Assembly: GCF_009796285.1 (NCBI RefSeq)
Contig: NZ_CP047020.1
Coordinates: 2,480,001-2,544,000, forward strand
DNA length: 64,000 bases
Reading direction: 5' to 3'
Source: Streptomyces broussonetiae
GTDB taxonomy: Bacteria; Actinomycetota; Actinomycetes; Streptomycetales; Streptomycetaceae
Part shown: piece by piece, positions 9,244-17,183 of the stretch
Layout: each line of letters opens with the position of its first letter
Position numbering within the stretch: the first letter of the stretch is position 1
The notes under the pieces: generated by a model
The model's input: only the letters and a program-made list of their open reading frames with translations
The model's database searches: none
Told to the model about the DNA's origin: nothing
Program-made: the position numbers and the translations under genes

Positions 9244-11001
9244 TCAGGCGGCGGCCCGGCCGGCCAGGCTTCGCAGGAAGCCCAGCACCGACCGGGCGGT
9301 CGCGTCGTTCTGCCGGAACGCGGGCCCGCCGGTGTGCGGCCGGGTGAAGGCGCCCGGGGTACGGGCGTCGGTGTACGGGCCGAGCGCGAAGCGCCGGGGA
9401 TGCGGGCGCCCGGCTCCGTCGAGGACGCGGCCGTCGCCCGGGTCGACCCGGAGCAGCCCCTCGGGGGTCTCGGCGGCACCGTCGGCGTGCAGGTCGCGCA
9501 GCAGGTCGTCGCGGGCCCGCCCGACGGTGGGCGCGGGCAGCCGGGCCTCCACCAGCGCCCTCGCCTCGACGCGGAAGCCCGGCACGGTGGGGCTGGTGGC
9601 CCGGAACACCCCGTCCTCGGCGGTGACGCTCATGTCGGCCCCGACGAACCTGAGCAGACCGGCCCGGGACAGCGCGAGCATCTGCCGCAGCCGGGGCCCG
9701 GGCGGCCCGGACGCCAGGTAGCTGAAGAACCCGTGCCACCAGGACCCGGCGCCCCCGAGCCGCACGATCTGCCCGTAGACGGACAGCAGCCCGAGGAAGA
9801 CCCCCAGGTCGGCGCTGTACGAATGGTCATGACGCCGGTTCAGGTCGTCCTCGACATAGGCGCGCAGCCCGTCCTGGAACGCCTCGTGCGACGCGTAGCG
9901 CATCCCCTGCAGCGGGTGGTCGAGCGCGGTGAGGTCGAGCCGGTCGGCCGGGTCGGGTACGGCGGCGGTGACCAGCGCCCGGGTCTCGGCGGGGCCGGCG
10001 GCGGCCGCGTACTTCTCCTCGAAGTCGGCCAGGGCCATCGCCGTACGCTCCGGGTGGGCCGTGAACAGCCGGTGGTAGTGGGCGAAGCCCAGCTCCTTCT
10101 CCACCAGCGGCCACACATCGCGCCGGAAGTCGAAGCCGGCCGGCCGGGCCAGCAGCTCCTCGACCTCGGCGGGCCCGAAGAAGCGGGGCAACGGGGGCCG
10201 GTCACCGGTCCAGTCGTAGCCGATCTTCGAGTGGTACGGCACCCCGCGCCGCGAGCCGACGTACAGTACCGGCTCACGCCCCGAGGGAACGTAGGCGTCC
10301 CCCTCGTACCGCCCGCCGCGCCCCTCGGTGAGCAGCACCATCAGGTCGACGAAGGCCAGCCCGAAGCCGCGCACGAGCACCGGTTCGCCGGGCCGCAGCG
10401 GGGACAGGTCGGTGTCGGCGGTGAAGTCGGGCGGCAGGTGCACCAGGCCGTGCTCGTGGGCATGGGCGGCCAACTCCGCCTGGTCCGCGTGGAGTTCGGC
10501 GTCGAGATGGCCGAGGGCCAGGATCACCAGGTCGGCCAGGAGAGGACGTGGGTGGCCTTCCAGCCACACCTGCTGACGGCCCTCGCGCGGACCGCTGATC
10601 CGCAGGGCGCGCCGGGGATGGTGGTGCACGGTGACGCCCTCGGGCAGGTCGGCCAGCGCGCGCTCGTACACCCAGCGCAGATAGCGGCCCTGGAGCCGGC
10701 GGTCGGCGAAGGTGGCGCCGTGCAGTCCGGCCCATTCGTGCAGGGTGGGGCCCTTGCGCACCGGGCCGTCCATGGTCACGGTCTCGTCGGTGAACATGGT
10801 GACGTCCTCGGCCCGCGAGTTCATCCACAGCAGCGGCGACTGCGCCTGGCGCCAGATGCGCCCGCCGCCCGGCGGGTGGGGGTCGACCAGATGGATGTCC
10901 AGGCCCGTGCCGGCGTACAGCTCGGGCGCGTTGGCGGCGATCCGCTCCAGGAGTCCGGTCCCCCGCGGCCCGGCTCCCACGATCACCAGCTGCGGCCTCA
11001 T
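9244..11001 (-). CDS. FAD/NAD(P)-binding protein
   Basis: A 585-residue flavoprotein of the FAD-NAD(P)-binding type (FAD_NAD_binding_9-like). The N-terminus MRPQLVIVGAGPRGTGLLER is a dinucleotide-binding beta-alpha-beta fold with GAGPRG. A second nucleotide-binding-like region has LVRGFGLAFVDL (about residues 210-230). There is no signal peptide. The ATG overlaps the permease stop codon in ATGA. Such proteins occur beside amino-acid ABC transporters and monooxygenases. Here it may supply reduced flavin or oxidise the imported compound, which is an inference from the operon. It could alternatively act as an N-hydroxylase-like enzyme. Confidence 0.8.
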   Translation of the reverse strand: MRPQLVIVGAGPRGTGLLERIAANAPELYAGTGLDIHLVDPHPPGGGRIWRQAQSPLLWMNSRAEDVTMFTDETVTMDGPVRKGPTLHEWAGLHGATFADRRLQGRYLRWVYERALADLPEGVTVHHHPRRALRISGPREGRQQVWLEGHPRPLLADLVILALGHLDAELHADQAELAAHAHEHGLVHLPPDFTADTDLSPLRPGEPVLVRGFGLAFVDLMVLLTEGRGGRYEGDAYVPSGREPVLYVGSRRGVPYHSKIGYDWTGDRPPLPRFFGPAEVEELLARPAGFDFRRDVWPLVEKELGFAHYHRLFTAHPERTAMALADFEEKYAAAAGPAETRALVTAAVPDPADRLDLTALDHPLQGMRYASHEAFQDGLRAYVEDDLNRRHDHSYSADLGVFLGLLSVYGQIVRLGGAGSWWHGFFSYLASGPPGPRLRQMLALSRAGLLRFVGADMSVTAEDGVFRATSPTVPGFRVEARALVEARLPAPTVGRARDDLLRDLHADGAAETPEGLLRVDPGDGRVLDGAGRPHPRRFALGPYTDARTPGAFTRPHTGGPAFRQNDATARSVLGFLRSLAGRAAA

Positions 11002-11855
11002 CGGGTGCTCTCCGTGCCGCGTGCGTAGTACTTCTCGACGCAGGCCTGGCCGAGGCCGAGCAGCGAGGTGACGACGGCGTACCAGAGGGTCGCGACCATC
11101 AGCAGCGGGATGACCTGATAGGTGCGGTGGTAGACCAGCTGGGCGGAGAACAACAGGTCGTTGACGGCGATGATGCTGACGATCGAGGTGCCCTTGAGGG
11201 TGCCGATCAGCATGTTGCCGGCGGGCGGCACGATGGAGCGCATCGCCTGCGGCAGGACGATCCGCCACCAGCGGCGCCGGCGACTCAGGCCGAGCGCCTG
11301 GGCGGCCTCGATCTGCCCGCGTTCCACGGAGAGGATGCCGGCCCGTACGACCTCGGCGGCGAAGGCGGCCTCGTGCAGGGTGAGCCCGACGATCGCGACG
11401 GCGACCGGGGTGAGCAGGTTGACGGTCCTCACGCCGAACACCTGCGGATACAGCGCACCGATGTTGAACCACAGCAGCAGCTGCACCAGGATCGGGATCG
11501 AGCGGAACAGCCAGACGTAGCCCCAGCTCACCGCCCGCAGCACGGGGTTGGCGGACAGGCGGAAGGCGGCGAGCAGGGTGCCGAGGGCGAAGCCGAGGAC
11601 CATGACCACGGCGGTCAGCCACAGCGTGAGCCACAGTCCGCGCAGGATGGAGTCCGTGGTGAAGTAGTCGGCTACGACGCCCCATTGGAACGCCTGGTTG
11701 CGGACGACGGAGGTGACCGCGAGGGCGAGCAGGACGAGGACGGCAACTGCGGCGGCCCACTGCCCGTACCGGCGCCGCGGGACGATCCGCGGGACGTCCG
11801 CGGGCCGGGGTGTCCCGGGCGCGGTGGGGGCTTTGGCGAGGGTGTCGGATGACAT
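10998..11855 (-). CDS. ABC transporter permease, polar amino acid type (HisM/GlnP family)
   Basis: Integral membrane subunit of 285 residues. Residues 1-30 are a hydrophilic cytoplasmic tail, followed by about five or six hydrophobic segments. The family EAA-type loop occurs as EAAQALGLSRRRRWWRIVLPQ. The start MSSDTLAK at 11855 has GGAG seven bases upstream. It is the first gene of the leftward operon and overlaps the FAD protein gene by four bases. Only one permease gene is present, so it probably forms a homodimer. A candidate promoter lies at 11960-11990. Confidence 0.92.
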   Translation of the reverse strand: MSSDTLAKAPTAPGTPRPADVPRIVPRRRYGQWAAAVAVLVLLALAVTSVVRNQAFQWGVVADYFTTDSILRGLWLTLWLTAVVMVLGFALGTLLAAFRLSANPVLRAVSWGYVWLFRSIPILVQLLLWFNIGALYPQVFGVRTVNLLTPVAVAIVGLTLHEAAFAAEVVRAGILSVERGQIEAAQALGLSRRRRWWRIVLPQAMRSIVPPAGNMLIGTLKGTSIVSIIAVNDLLFSAQLVYHRTYQVIPLLMVATLWYAVVTSLLGLGQACVEKYYARGTESTR

Positions 11856-11959
11856 GCGAAGGCTCCGTGACGCGTGGAATCGTCGGAAAGTGGTGCCTTC
11901 ACACGGGGCGCGCGGCGCGGCGCGGACACGGCCGAGCCCCTCAGCAGGGCCGTCCCCCG

Positions 11960-11990
11960 AGAGTACGTGGGCATTTCCCCGCACTGTCAA
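11960..11990 (-). promoter_or_regulatory. candidate promoter of the ABC/monooxygenase operon
   Basis: On the minus strand TTGACA (11985-11990) is followed after 19 bp by TACTCT (11960-11965). This would give a leader of about 100 nt before the permease start. The spacer is long, so the call is tentative. Confidence 0.35.
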
Positions 11991-12061
11991 GGCTGTCCAT
12001 ACTGTGAGCCGTACGTCTCAAGTCAGTTGACGCGGAACCGGATGCCTGTTCCACTTGCCCC

Positions 12062-12133
12062 ATGCATCCACAGCAGTGGCTGGTCACCCGCTCCCACATC
12101 GACTTCGGTCGCGTGTGGTCCTGTTCCTGTTGA
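12062..12133 (+). CDS. putative Cys-rich leader peptide (attenuator) upstream of the solute-binding protein gene
   Basis: A 23-codon ORF, ATG to TGA, reading MHPQQWLVTRSHIDFGRVWS followed by Cys-Ser-Cys. The (T/S)R-x-H-(I/V)-D-(F/L)-x-R-V core and the cysteine codons directly before the stop match the family of actinobacterial 'putative leader peptides' found before sulfur-assimilation and sulfur-uptake genes. In those, ribosome stalling on Cys codons is thought to sense cysteine supply. A perfect 9-bp hairpin follows 15 bases after the stop, and the binding-protein gene 144 bp after it. No strong ribosome site precedes the ATG. Translation and attenuation are inferred. Confidence 0.7.
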   Translation: MHPQQWLVTRSHIDFGRVWSCSC

Positions 12134-12148
12134 GCTGACCCCCTGCGC

Positions 12149-12171
12149 ACGCCTGCTTCTGGAGCAGGCGT
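12149..12171 (+). terminator. attenuator-like hairpin after the leader peptide
   Basis: ACGCCTGCT and AGCAGGCGT form a perfect 9-bp stem with loop TCTGG. It lies between the leader-peptide stop and the binding-protein start at 12278. It is followed by ATTCGCGTTC rather than a T-run, so it may be a structural element of the attenuator and not a classical terminator. Confidence 0.55.
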
Positions 12172-12277
12172 ATTCGCGTTCTCCCTCTCTTTGCTCCACC
12201 CCTTTCCGTACGCCTTCACACGCGCACCCCTCCCCTCGCGCTTTCGTGCCTCGCCGCTCACAGGAGACCGCTGTCCG

Positions 12278-13216
12278 ATGCGTTCGCGTCTTATGCTTCC
12301 CTTTGCCATGATCACGTCGGCCACCCTGTTCCTCACCGCCTGCGGCTCCGGCTCGACCGGCCCGGGCGGGACGGACGCGTCCGGGGTCGCGGCCGGGTCC
12401 GACGAGGTGCCCACCACGGATGTCGTCTCGGCCGAGAGGAAGGACGAGGCGGCCGCGCGGCTGCTGCCCGCCGGCACCACGAGCCTCACCGTCGCGATCA
12501 GCGTCGGCGGCACCCCGCCCGGCACCACCTATCTCTCCGACGGCAGGACACTGACCGGCCAGGACGTCGACTTCACCAAGGCCGTCGCCAAGGTGCTCGG
12601 CATCAGGCTGAAGGTGGAACAGGCAAGCTTCGAGGCGATCCTGCCGGCCCTGGACAGCGGCAAGTACGACTTCGGCGCAAGCAACTTCGGCGTCACGGAC
12701 GAACGCCGCAGGACCGTCGACTTCGTCACGTACATCAACGACGGCCAGGGCTTCGCCGCCCGCAAGGACAGCAAGCTGTCCGGGATCACCGATCTGAAGC
12801 AGTTGTGCGGCCTGAACGTCGCGACCACCGCCGGCACGACCTTCGAGGCCACGCTGGAGGAGAACAAGCACGTGTGCGCCGACGCGGGCAGGAAGGCGTA
12901 CCAGGTGCAGACGTACGCCGACCAGAGCGCGATGTGGTCCTCGGTGCAGCAGGGCCGCAGCGACGTCGTGATGTCCACGATCAACGGCCTGCGCTACGCG
13001 GTGGCCCACCAGCCGGGCGTGAAGTTCCTGGGCAAGTTCCACCGCCTGGACGTGGGCTTCGCCTTCAAGAAGGGCACGAAACTGGCGCCTGCCTTCCAGG
13101 CGGCGGTGAACAGGCTTCTGTCCGACGGGACCTACGGCAGGATCCTCGACAAGTGGGGTACGACGGGCTCGGCCATCGTGGAGTCCCGGATCAGCCCGCC
13201 GGAACTGAAGAGCTAG
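12278..13216 (+). CDS. ABC transporter substrate-binding lipoprotein, amino acid type
   Basis: Periplasmic-type binding lipoprotein of 312 residues for the divergent ABC operon. The signal peptide ends in the lipobox LTAC with Cys22 as the lipidated residue. The SBP_bac_3 fold is recognisable in LTGQDVDFTKAVAKVLGI, the ASFEAILPALDSGKYDF segment and FGVTDERRRTVDFV. The ATG at 12278 has AGGAGA about 11 bases upstream; the longer open frame from 12191 lacks a lipobox at its start. Expression is probably controlled by the leader peptide and hairpin at 12062-12171. The ligand may be cystine or another sulfur compound, but sequence alone does not settle this. Confidence 0.92.
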   Translation: MRSRLMLPFAMITSATLFLTACGSGSTGPGGTDASGVAAGSDEVPTTDVVSAERKDEAAARLLPAGTTSLTVAISVGGTPPGTTYLSDGRTLTGQDVDFTKAVAKVLGIRLKVEQASFEAILPALDSGKYDFGASNFGVTDERRRTVDFVTYINDGQGFAARKDSKLSGITDLKQLCGLNVATTAGTTFEATLEENKHVCADAGRKAYQVQTYADQSAMWSSVQQGRSDVVMSTINGLRYAVAHQPGVKFLGKFHRLDVGFAFKKGTKLAPAFQAAVNRLLSDGTYGRILDKWGTTGSAIVESRISPPELKS

Positions 13217-13546
13217 CACCCGACGTGGCGTCATGTTCCTGTTCTGTCACGATCTGACCCCTCGTCAAGACCGTGCGGTCCCTGCCCACCTGCGCATCCA
13301 TCCGGTTTGGGGGTTCACCCGTACGCGGCGCCGATCACCCATCCGCCGCCGACGATCATATTTCACTCTCAGTCAGCAGCCATACGAGTCGTGACCCTTG
13401 AGACACAAGGGCTCTCGACGGATCGCCTGTGCACCAGTACCGTCACAAACCCCCCGCGCGGCGTCTATCCACTTGGCGCGCCGTCCGCATCATGGATGAC
13501 CATAGGGATGCGGAAAGCAGAAACACCGCTGTGAGAGGAGGCGTCC
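13217..13546. other. intergenic region between the binding-protein gene and sflA
   Basis: No convincing ORF. A small hairpin CCCTTG-AGACA-CAAGGG lies near 13395-13415, and AGGAGG for sflA is at the right end. The middle, around 13355-13400, is AT-richer and presumably carries the sflA promoter. I see no tRNA. Confidence 0.5.
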
Positions 13547-13984
13547 ATGGGATCGGTACGCAAGGCGAGTGCGTGGCTCGGCCTCGTCGACGACAACGAT
13601 GACGAGCGTTATTACGACGACGAGTACTCCGAGGGCACGGAGTCCGGGGACGCCTGGGTCACGGACCCCCGGGTGAAGGTGGCCACGGACACGGCCGAGG
13701 AGAGTGGCCGCCGGATCGGCACGGTCACCCCGGACAGCTTCCGGGACGCCCGCGCCATCGGCGAGCTGTTCCGGGAGGGCGTCCCGGTGATCATGAACCT
13801 CACGGCGATGGAGCCCGCCGACGCCAAGCGCGTGGTGGACTTCGCGGCGGGGCTGACCTTCGGTCTGCGGGGCACGATCGAGCGGGTGGCGACCCGGGTC
13901 TTCCTGCTGACGCCGGCCAACACCGAGATCGTCAGCGGTGAGCCGGCCGCGCGCCGCGAGGACGGATTCTTCAACCAGAGCTGA
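13547..13984 (+). CDS. sflA: SepF-like cell division protein SflA
   Basis: A 145-residue SepF-family protein. SepF anchors FtsZ to the membrane, and Streptomyces has additional SepF-like proteins, SflA and SflB, affecting sporulation septation and branching. The N-terminal helix [17 protein letters not shown] resembles a membrane-binding segment, followed by an acidic linker (residues 20-45) and the SepF core: [37 protein letters not shown] and [17 protein letters not shown]. The main SepF normally sits beside ftsZ. Location away from the division cluster and between unrelated genes fits SflA. A strong AGGAGG precedes the ATG. Confidence 0.88.
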   Translation: MGSVRKASAWLGLVDDNDDERYYDDEYSEGTESGDAWVTDPRVKVATDTAEESGRRIGTVTPDSFRDARAIGELFREGVPVIMNLTAMEPADAKRVVDFAAGLTFGLRGTIERVATRVFLLTPANTEIVSGEPAARREDGFFNQS

Positions 13985-14011
13985 GGCAGGGCCGCTCACC
14001 GGCCCTGCCTC
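13983..14011. terminator. bidirectional terminator between sflA and the acyl-CoA dehydrogenase gene
   Basis: GAGGCAGGGCCG and CGGCCCTGCCTC form a perfect 12-bp stem with a five-base loop, beginning inside the sflA stop codon. It separates the convergent genes. Confidence 0.8.
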
Positions 14012-14021
14012 ACGAAGGGGC

Positions 14022-15215
14022 TCACCGGAAGGCGTCGAGCCCGGTGAGCGCCTTGCCCAGCACGAGCTGGTGCATCTCGACGGTGCCCTCGTAGGTGAGC
14101 ACCGACTCCAGGTTGGTCGCGTGCCGCATCACGGGGTATTCGAGGGAGATCCCGTTGGCACCGAGGATCGTCCGCGCCGTACGGCAGATCTCGATGGCCT
14201 CGCGGACGTTGTTGAGCTTGCCGAAGCTGACCTGCTCGGGGCGCAGGCGGCCGGCGTCCATCCGCCGCCCCAGATGGTGGGCGAGCAGGATCCCCTTGTG
14301 CAGTTCGACCGCCATGTCGGCGAGCTTGGCCTGGGTGAGCTGGAAGCCGCCGATGGGCCGCCCGAACTGCTCCCGGGACTTCGCGTAGTCGAGGGCCGCC
14401 TCGAAGCTGCTGCGGGCCGCGCCCATCGCGCCCCAGACGATGCCGTAGCGGGCGTGGGACAGACAGCTGAGCGGACCGCGCAGTCCGGTGACCTCCGGGA
14501 GTACGGCGTCTGCGGGCAACCGTACGTCGTCCAGGACCAGTTCGCTGGTGACCGAGGCACGCAGCGACCACTTGTGCTTGATCTCGGGCGCGGAGAAGCC
14601 GGGGCTGTCGGTCGGGACGACGAAGCCGCGGATGCCGTCCTCGGTCTGCGCCCAGACGACGGCCACGCCGGCGACTGAGCCGTTGGTGATCCACATCTTG
14701 CGCCCGTTGAACACCCAGTCTCCCCCGCCGTCGCGCTTGGCGTGGGTGCGCATGGCGGCGGGGTCGGATCCGATGTCGGGCTCGGTGAGCCCGAAGCAGC
14801 CGATCACCTCCCCGGCCGCCATGCGCGGCAGCCACTGCTGCTTCTGCTCCTCGCTGCCGAACCGGTGGATCGCGTACATGGCGAGCGAGCCCTGCACGGA
14901 GACCAGGGACCGGATGCCCGAGTCCGCCGCCTCCAGCTCCAGGCAGGCCAGGCCGTACTGCACGGCCGTCGCGCCCGCGCAGCCATATCCGGTCAGGGAC
15001 ATGCCGAGGGCGCCGATGGAGCCGAGTTCACGCGCGAGTTCGCGGATACCGGGCAGCTCGCCCTTCTCGTACCAGTCGGCGACGTACGGCAGCACACGGT
15101 CGGCGGCCCAGCTGCGGACCGTGTCCCGGACGGCCAGGTCCTCCGGTTCCAGCAGGTCGTCGATCCCGAGCGGGTCGGCGGGATCGAAGGCGGGCAACTT
15201 CGGTGACGCGGACAT
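14022..15215 (-). CDS. Acyl-CoA dehydrogenase, glutaryl-CoA dehydrogenase-like
   Basis: FAD-dependent acyl-CoA dehydrogenase of 397 residues. The three-domain fold is clear: an N-terminal helical part with AVRDTVRSWAADRVLPY, the flavin-binding CFGLTEPDIGSDPAAM with MWITNGSVA, and the C-terminal part with YAKSREQFGRPIGGFQ and TYEGTVEMHQLVLGKALTG. The Glu of TYEGT is the usual catalytic base position. The overall sequence is nearest to the glutaryl-CoA dehydrogenase subgroup (lysine/tryptophan degradation), but some members oxidise other acyl-CoAs. ATG at 15215. It follows the MFS gene on the same strand with a 99-bp gap, so it may have its own promoter. Confidence 0.9.
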   Translation of the reverse strand: MSASPKLPAFDPADPLGIDDLLEPEDLAVRDTVRSWAADRVLPYVADWYEKGELPGIRELARELGSIGALGMSLTGYGCAGATAVQYGLACLELEAADSGIRSLVSVQGSLAMYAIHRFGSEEQKQQWLPRMAAGEVIGCFGLTEPDIGSDPAAMRTHAKRDGGGDWVFNGRKMWITNGSVAGVAVVWAQTEDGIRGFVVPTDSPGFSAPEIKHKWSLRASVTSELVLDDVRLPADAVLPEVTGLRGPLSCLSHARYGIVWGAMGAARSSFEAALDYAKSREQFGRPIGGFQLTQAKLADMAVELHKGILLAHHLGRRMDAGRLRPEQVSFGKLNNVREAIEICRTARTILGANGISLEYPVMRHATNLESVLTYEGTVEMHQLVLGKALTGLDAFR

Positions 15216-15314
15216 GAGACACCCTCCGGCACAAGAAAACTAGCAGCGCTAGTCACATTTTGCGGCCGACGTTACGGCGCACCGTCCCACACGTCCAGTA
15301 GGTCGGGCAGGACG

Positions 15315-16922
15315 TCAGGCCGAGATGCGGGACTCCGCCACTTCCCTCGGTGCGGGCAGCTCCACCGCCGCCGCGGGCTCCGGGCAGTGCATGATGCGGG
15401 GCAGCCGCAGTGCCATCACCGCGCCCAGCAGCAACAGCCCGGCACTCACCAGCAGCGTCAGATGCAGCCCGTGCACGAAGGAGTCGCGCGCGGCCCGGCG
15501 CAGCGCGGCCCCGGCGCCGCCGCCGAGCCGGCCCGCGATGTCGTAGGCCTCCGCGAGCGAACGCCCGGCCGAATGCGACGTGTGCTGCGGCACGCCCGGC
15601 ACCGAGCGCAGGCCCGGCGCGTAGGCCGCGTTCATCACGCTGCCGAGCAGCGCGATCCCGATCCCGGCCCCGAGTTGGTACGACGTCTCGCCGATCGCCG
15701 CCGCACCGCCGGCCTGGTCCGCCGGGCACTCGCTGAGCATCGACTCGTACGCCCCGAAGAGCGTGGTCTCCAGGCCGAAGCCGAGCAGGACGAAACCGCA
15801 GAGCAGCAGCGGCGCGTTGTCGGTGGCACCCATCGCGGTGAGGGTCAGGACCGCGACGGCGGTCAGCAGGAAGCCGGTGCACACCATCCGGCGCGGCCCG
15901 AAGCGGCGCAGCATCCGCGCGCCCGCCAGGCCCGCCGCCATCGCCGCGATGGTCAGCGGCAGCAGTCTGAGGCCGGTCTGCAGGGGCGACAGCCCGAGCA
16001 CCAGTTGCAGATACTGCGCGGCGATCAGCTCCAGACCGACCAGCGCGAGCATCGCGAGCACGATGCAGCCCACCGACGTGCTGAACGCGGGCCGGCGGAA
16101 CATCCGAAGGTCCACCAGCGGATGCGGCAACCGCCGCTGGCGCCGTACGAAGAAGAAGAGGAGGGCCGCGCCGACCAGCAGCGGCAGCACGGTGAAGGGG
16201 CTCGCCGACGCCTCACCACCGCCCAGCCGCTTCACACCGAGGACGACACCGAACAGGCCGCCGGCCGCCATCAGGGCGCCGACCACGTCCCAGGGGCCGC
16301 CCCGGTTCCCCCGGGACTCGGGCAGCAGGATCCGGCCGACCGGCAGACTGACCAGCATCAGCGGGATGTTGACCAGGAAGACCGCGCCCCACCAGAAGTG
16401 CTCCAGCAGAAAGCCGCCGAGCAGCGGTCCGACCGCCGCGCCGACGGCGGCGACCGCGCTCCAGATGCCGATGGCGAGCGCGCGCTCACGCCGGTCCGGG
16501 AAGACCTGACGCAGGATCGACAGCGTGGCGGGCATGATCATCGCGCCGCCGACGCCGAGCAGTGCGCGGGCCAGGATGAGGATCTCGGCACTCGGCGCGA
16601 AGGCGGCCACGCCGGAGGCGACGCCGAAGAGGCCGTAGCCGAGCAGCAGGACACGTCTGCGGCCGACCCGGTCCCCGAGGGTGCCGAAGAGGATCAGCAG
16701 CGAGGCGCAGACCAGCGGATAGACGTCGACGATCCAGAGCAGTTCCATGGCGCCGGGCCTGAGGTCCTCGGTGACGGCGGGGACCGCCACATGCAGCACG
16801 GTCGCGTCGAGGGCGACGAGCAGCAGGCTGACGCAGAGGACGACGAGGACGACCCAGCGGTTGGCAGCGACTCCGGCCGCCCGACGGCGCGGCCGTGTGG
16901 CGGCCGTGGTCGTCCCGGACAT
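15315..16922 (-). CDS. MFS multidrug-type exporter, DHA2 (14-TM) family
   Basis: Proton-driven drug/metabolite exporter of 535 residues with about 14 hydrophobic segments. Motif A is seen as GTLGDRVGRRRVLL after TM2 and the motif-C-like region as GPLLGGFLLEHFWW in TM5. LDATVLHVAVPAV in TM1 is typical of the DHA2/EmrB-QacA group. The ATG at 16922 follows GGGAGG by seven bases; the longer open frame upstream is not coding-like. No TetR-type regulator is adjacent. Substrate unknown. Confidence 0.9.
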   Translation of the reverse strand: MSGTTTAATRPRRRAAGVAANRWVVLVVLCVSLLLVALDATVLHVAVPAVTEDLRPGAMELLWIVDVYPLVCASLLILFGTLGDRVGRRRVLLLGYGLFGVASGVAAFAPSAEILILARALLGVGGAMIMPATLSILRQVFPDRRERALAIGIWSAVAAVGAAVGPLLGGFLLEHFWWGAVFLVNIPLMLVSLPVGRILLPESRGNRGGPWDVVGALMAAGGLFGVVLGVKRLGGGEASASPFTVLPLLVGAALLFFFVRRQRRLPHPLVDLRMFRRPAFSTSVGCIVLAMLALVGLELIAAQYLQLVLGLSPLQTGLRLLPLTIAAMAAGLAGARMLRRFGPRRMVCTGFLLTAVAVLTLTAMGATDNAPLLLCGFVLLGFGLETTLFGAYESMLSECPADQAGGAAAIGETSYQLGAGIGIALLGSVMNAAYAPGLRSVPGVPQHTSHSAGRSLAEAYDIAGRLGGGAGAALRRAARDSFVHGLHLTLLVSAGLLLLGAVMALRLPRIMHCPEPAAAVELPAPREVAESRISA

Positions 16923-17183
16923 GCGCGTACCTCCCAGATGGCCCCTCGCGTGCGGCGGGTCGACGGGGTGGGGACTTCCCTGTCGTACGGCCGGAGAGGA
17001 GCGGTGTCCCCGGCCCGCTCGAACCCACGCGGGTGACTCGTCAGCGTACGCGAGTCCGCCACGGGGGCGCGTGGCGGACCTCTCACACGCCCGGCCGAAC
17101 CCGTGTGGCGTACGCCACTTCGCTCTCTCTTGACCACGCCCCGGGGAAAGGTCCGGTTCCGTGTCCGGTCGATAATCGAGCCC

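Noticed and set aside
9209..11760. Long minus frame joining the permease region to the FAD protein (838 codons) and a 429-codon reading of the ATPase frame
   Set aside because: The upstream extensions are the wrong frame of the preceding genes. Ribosome sites and ATGA overlaps give the shorter starts.
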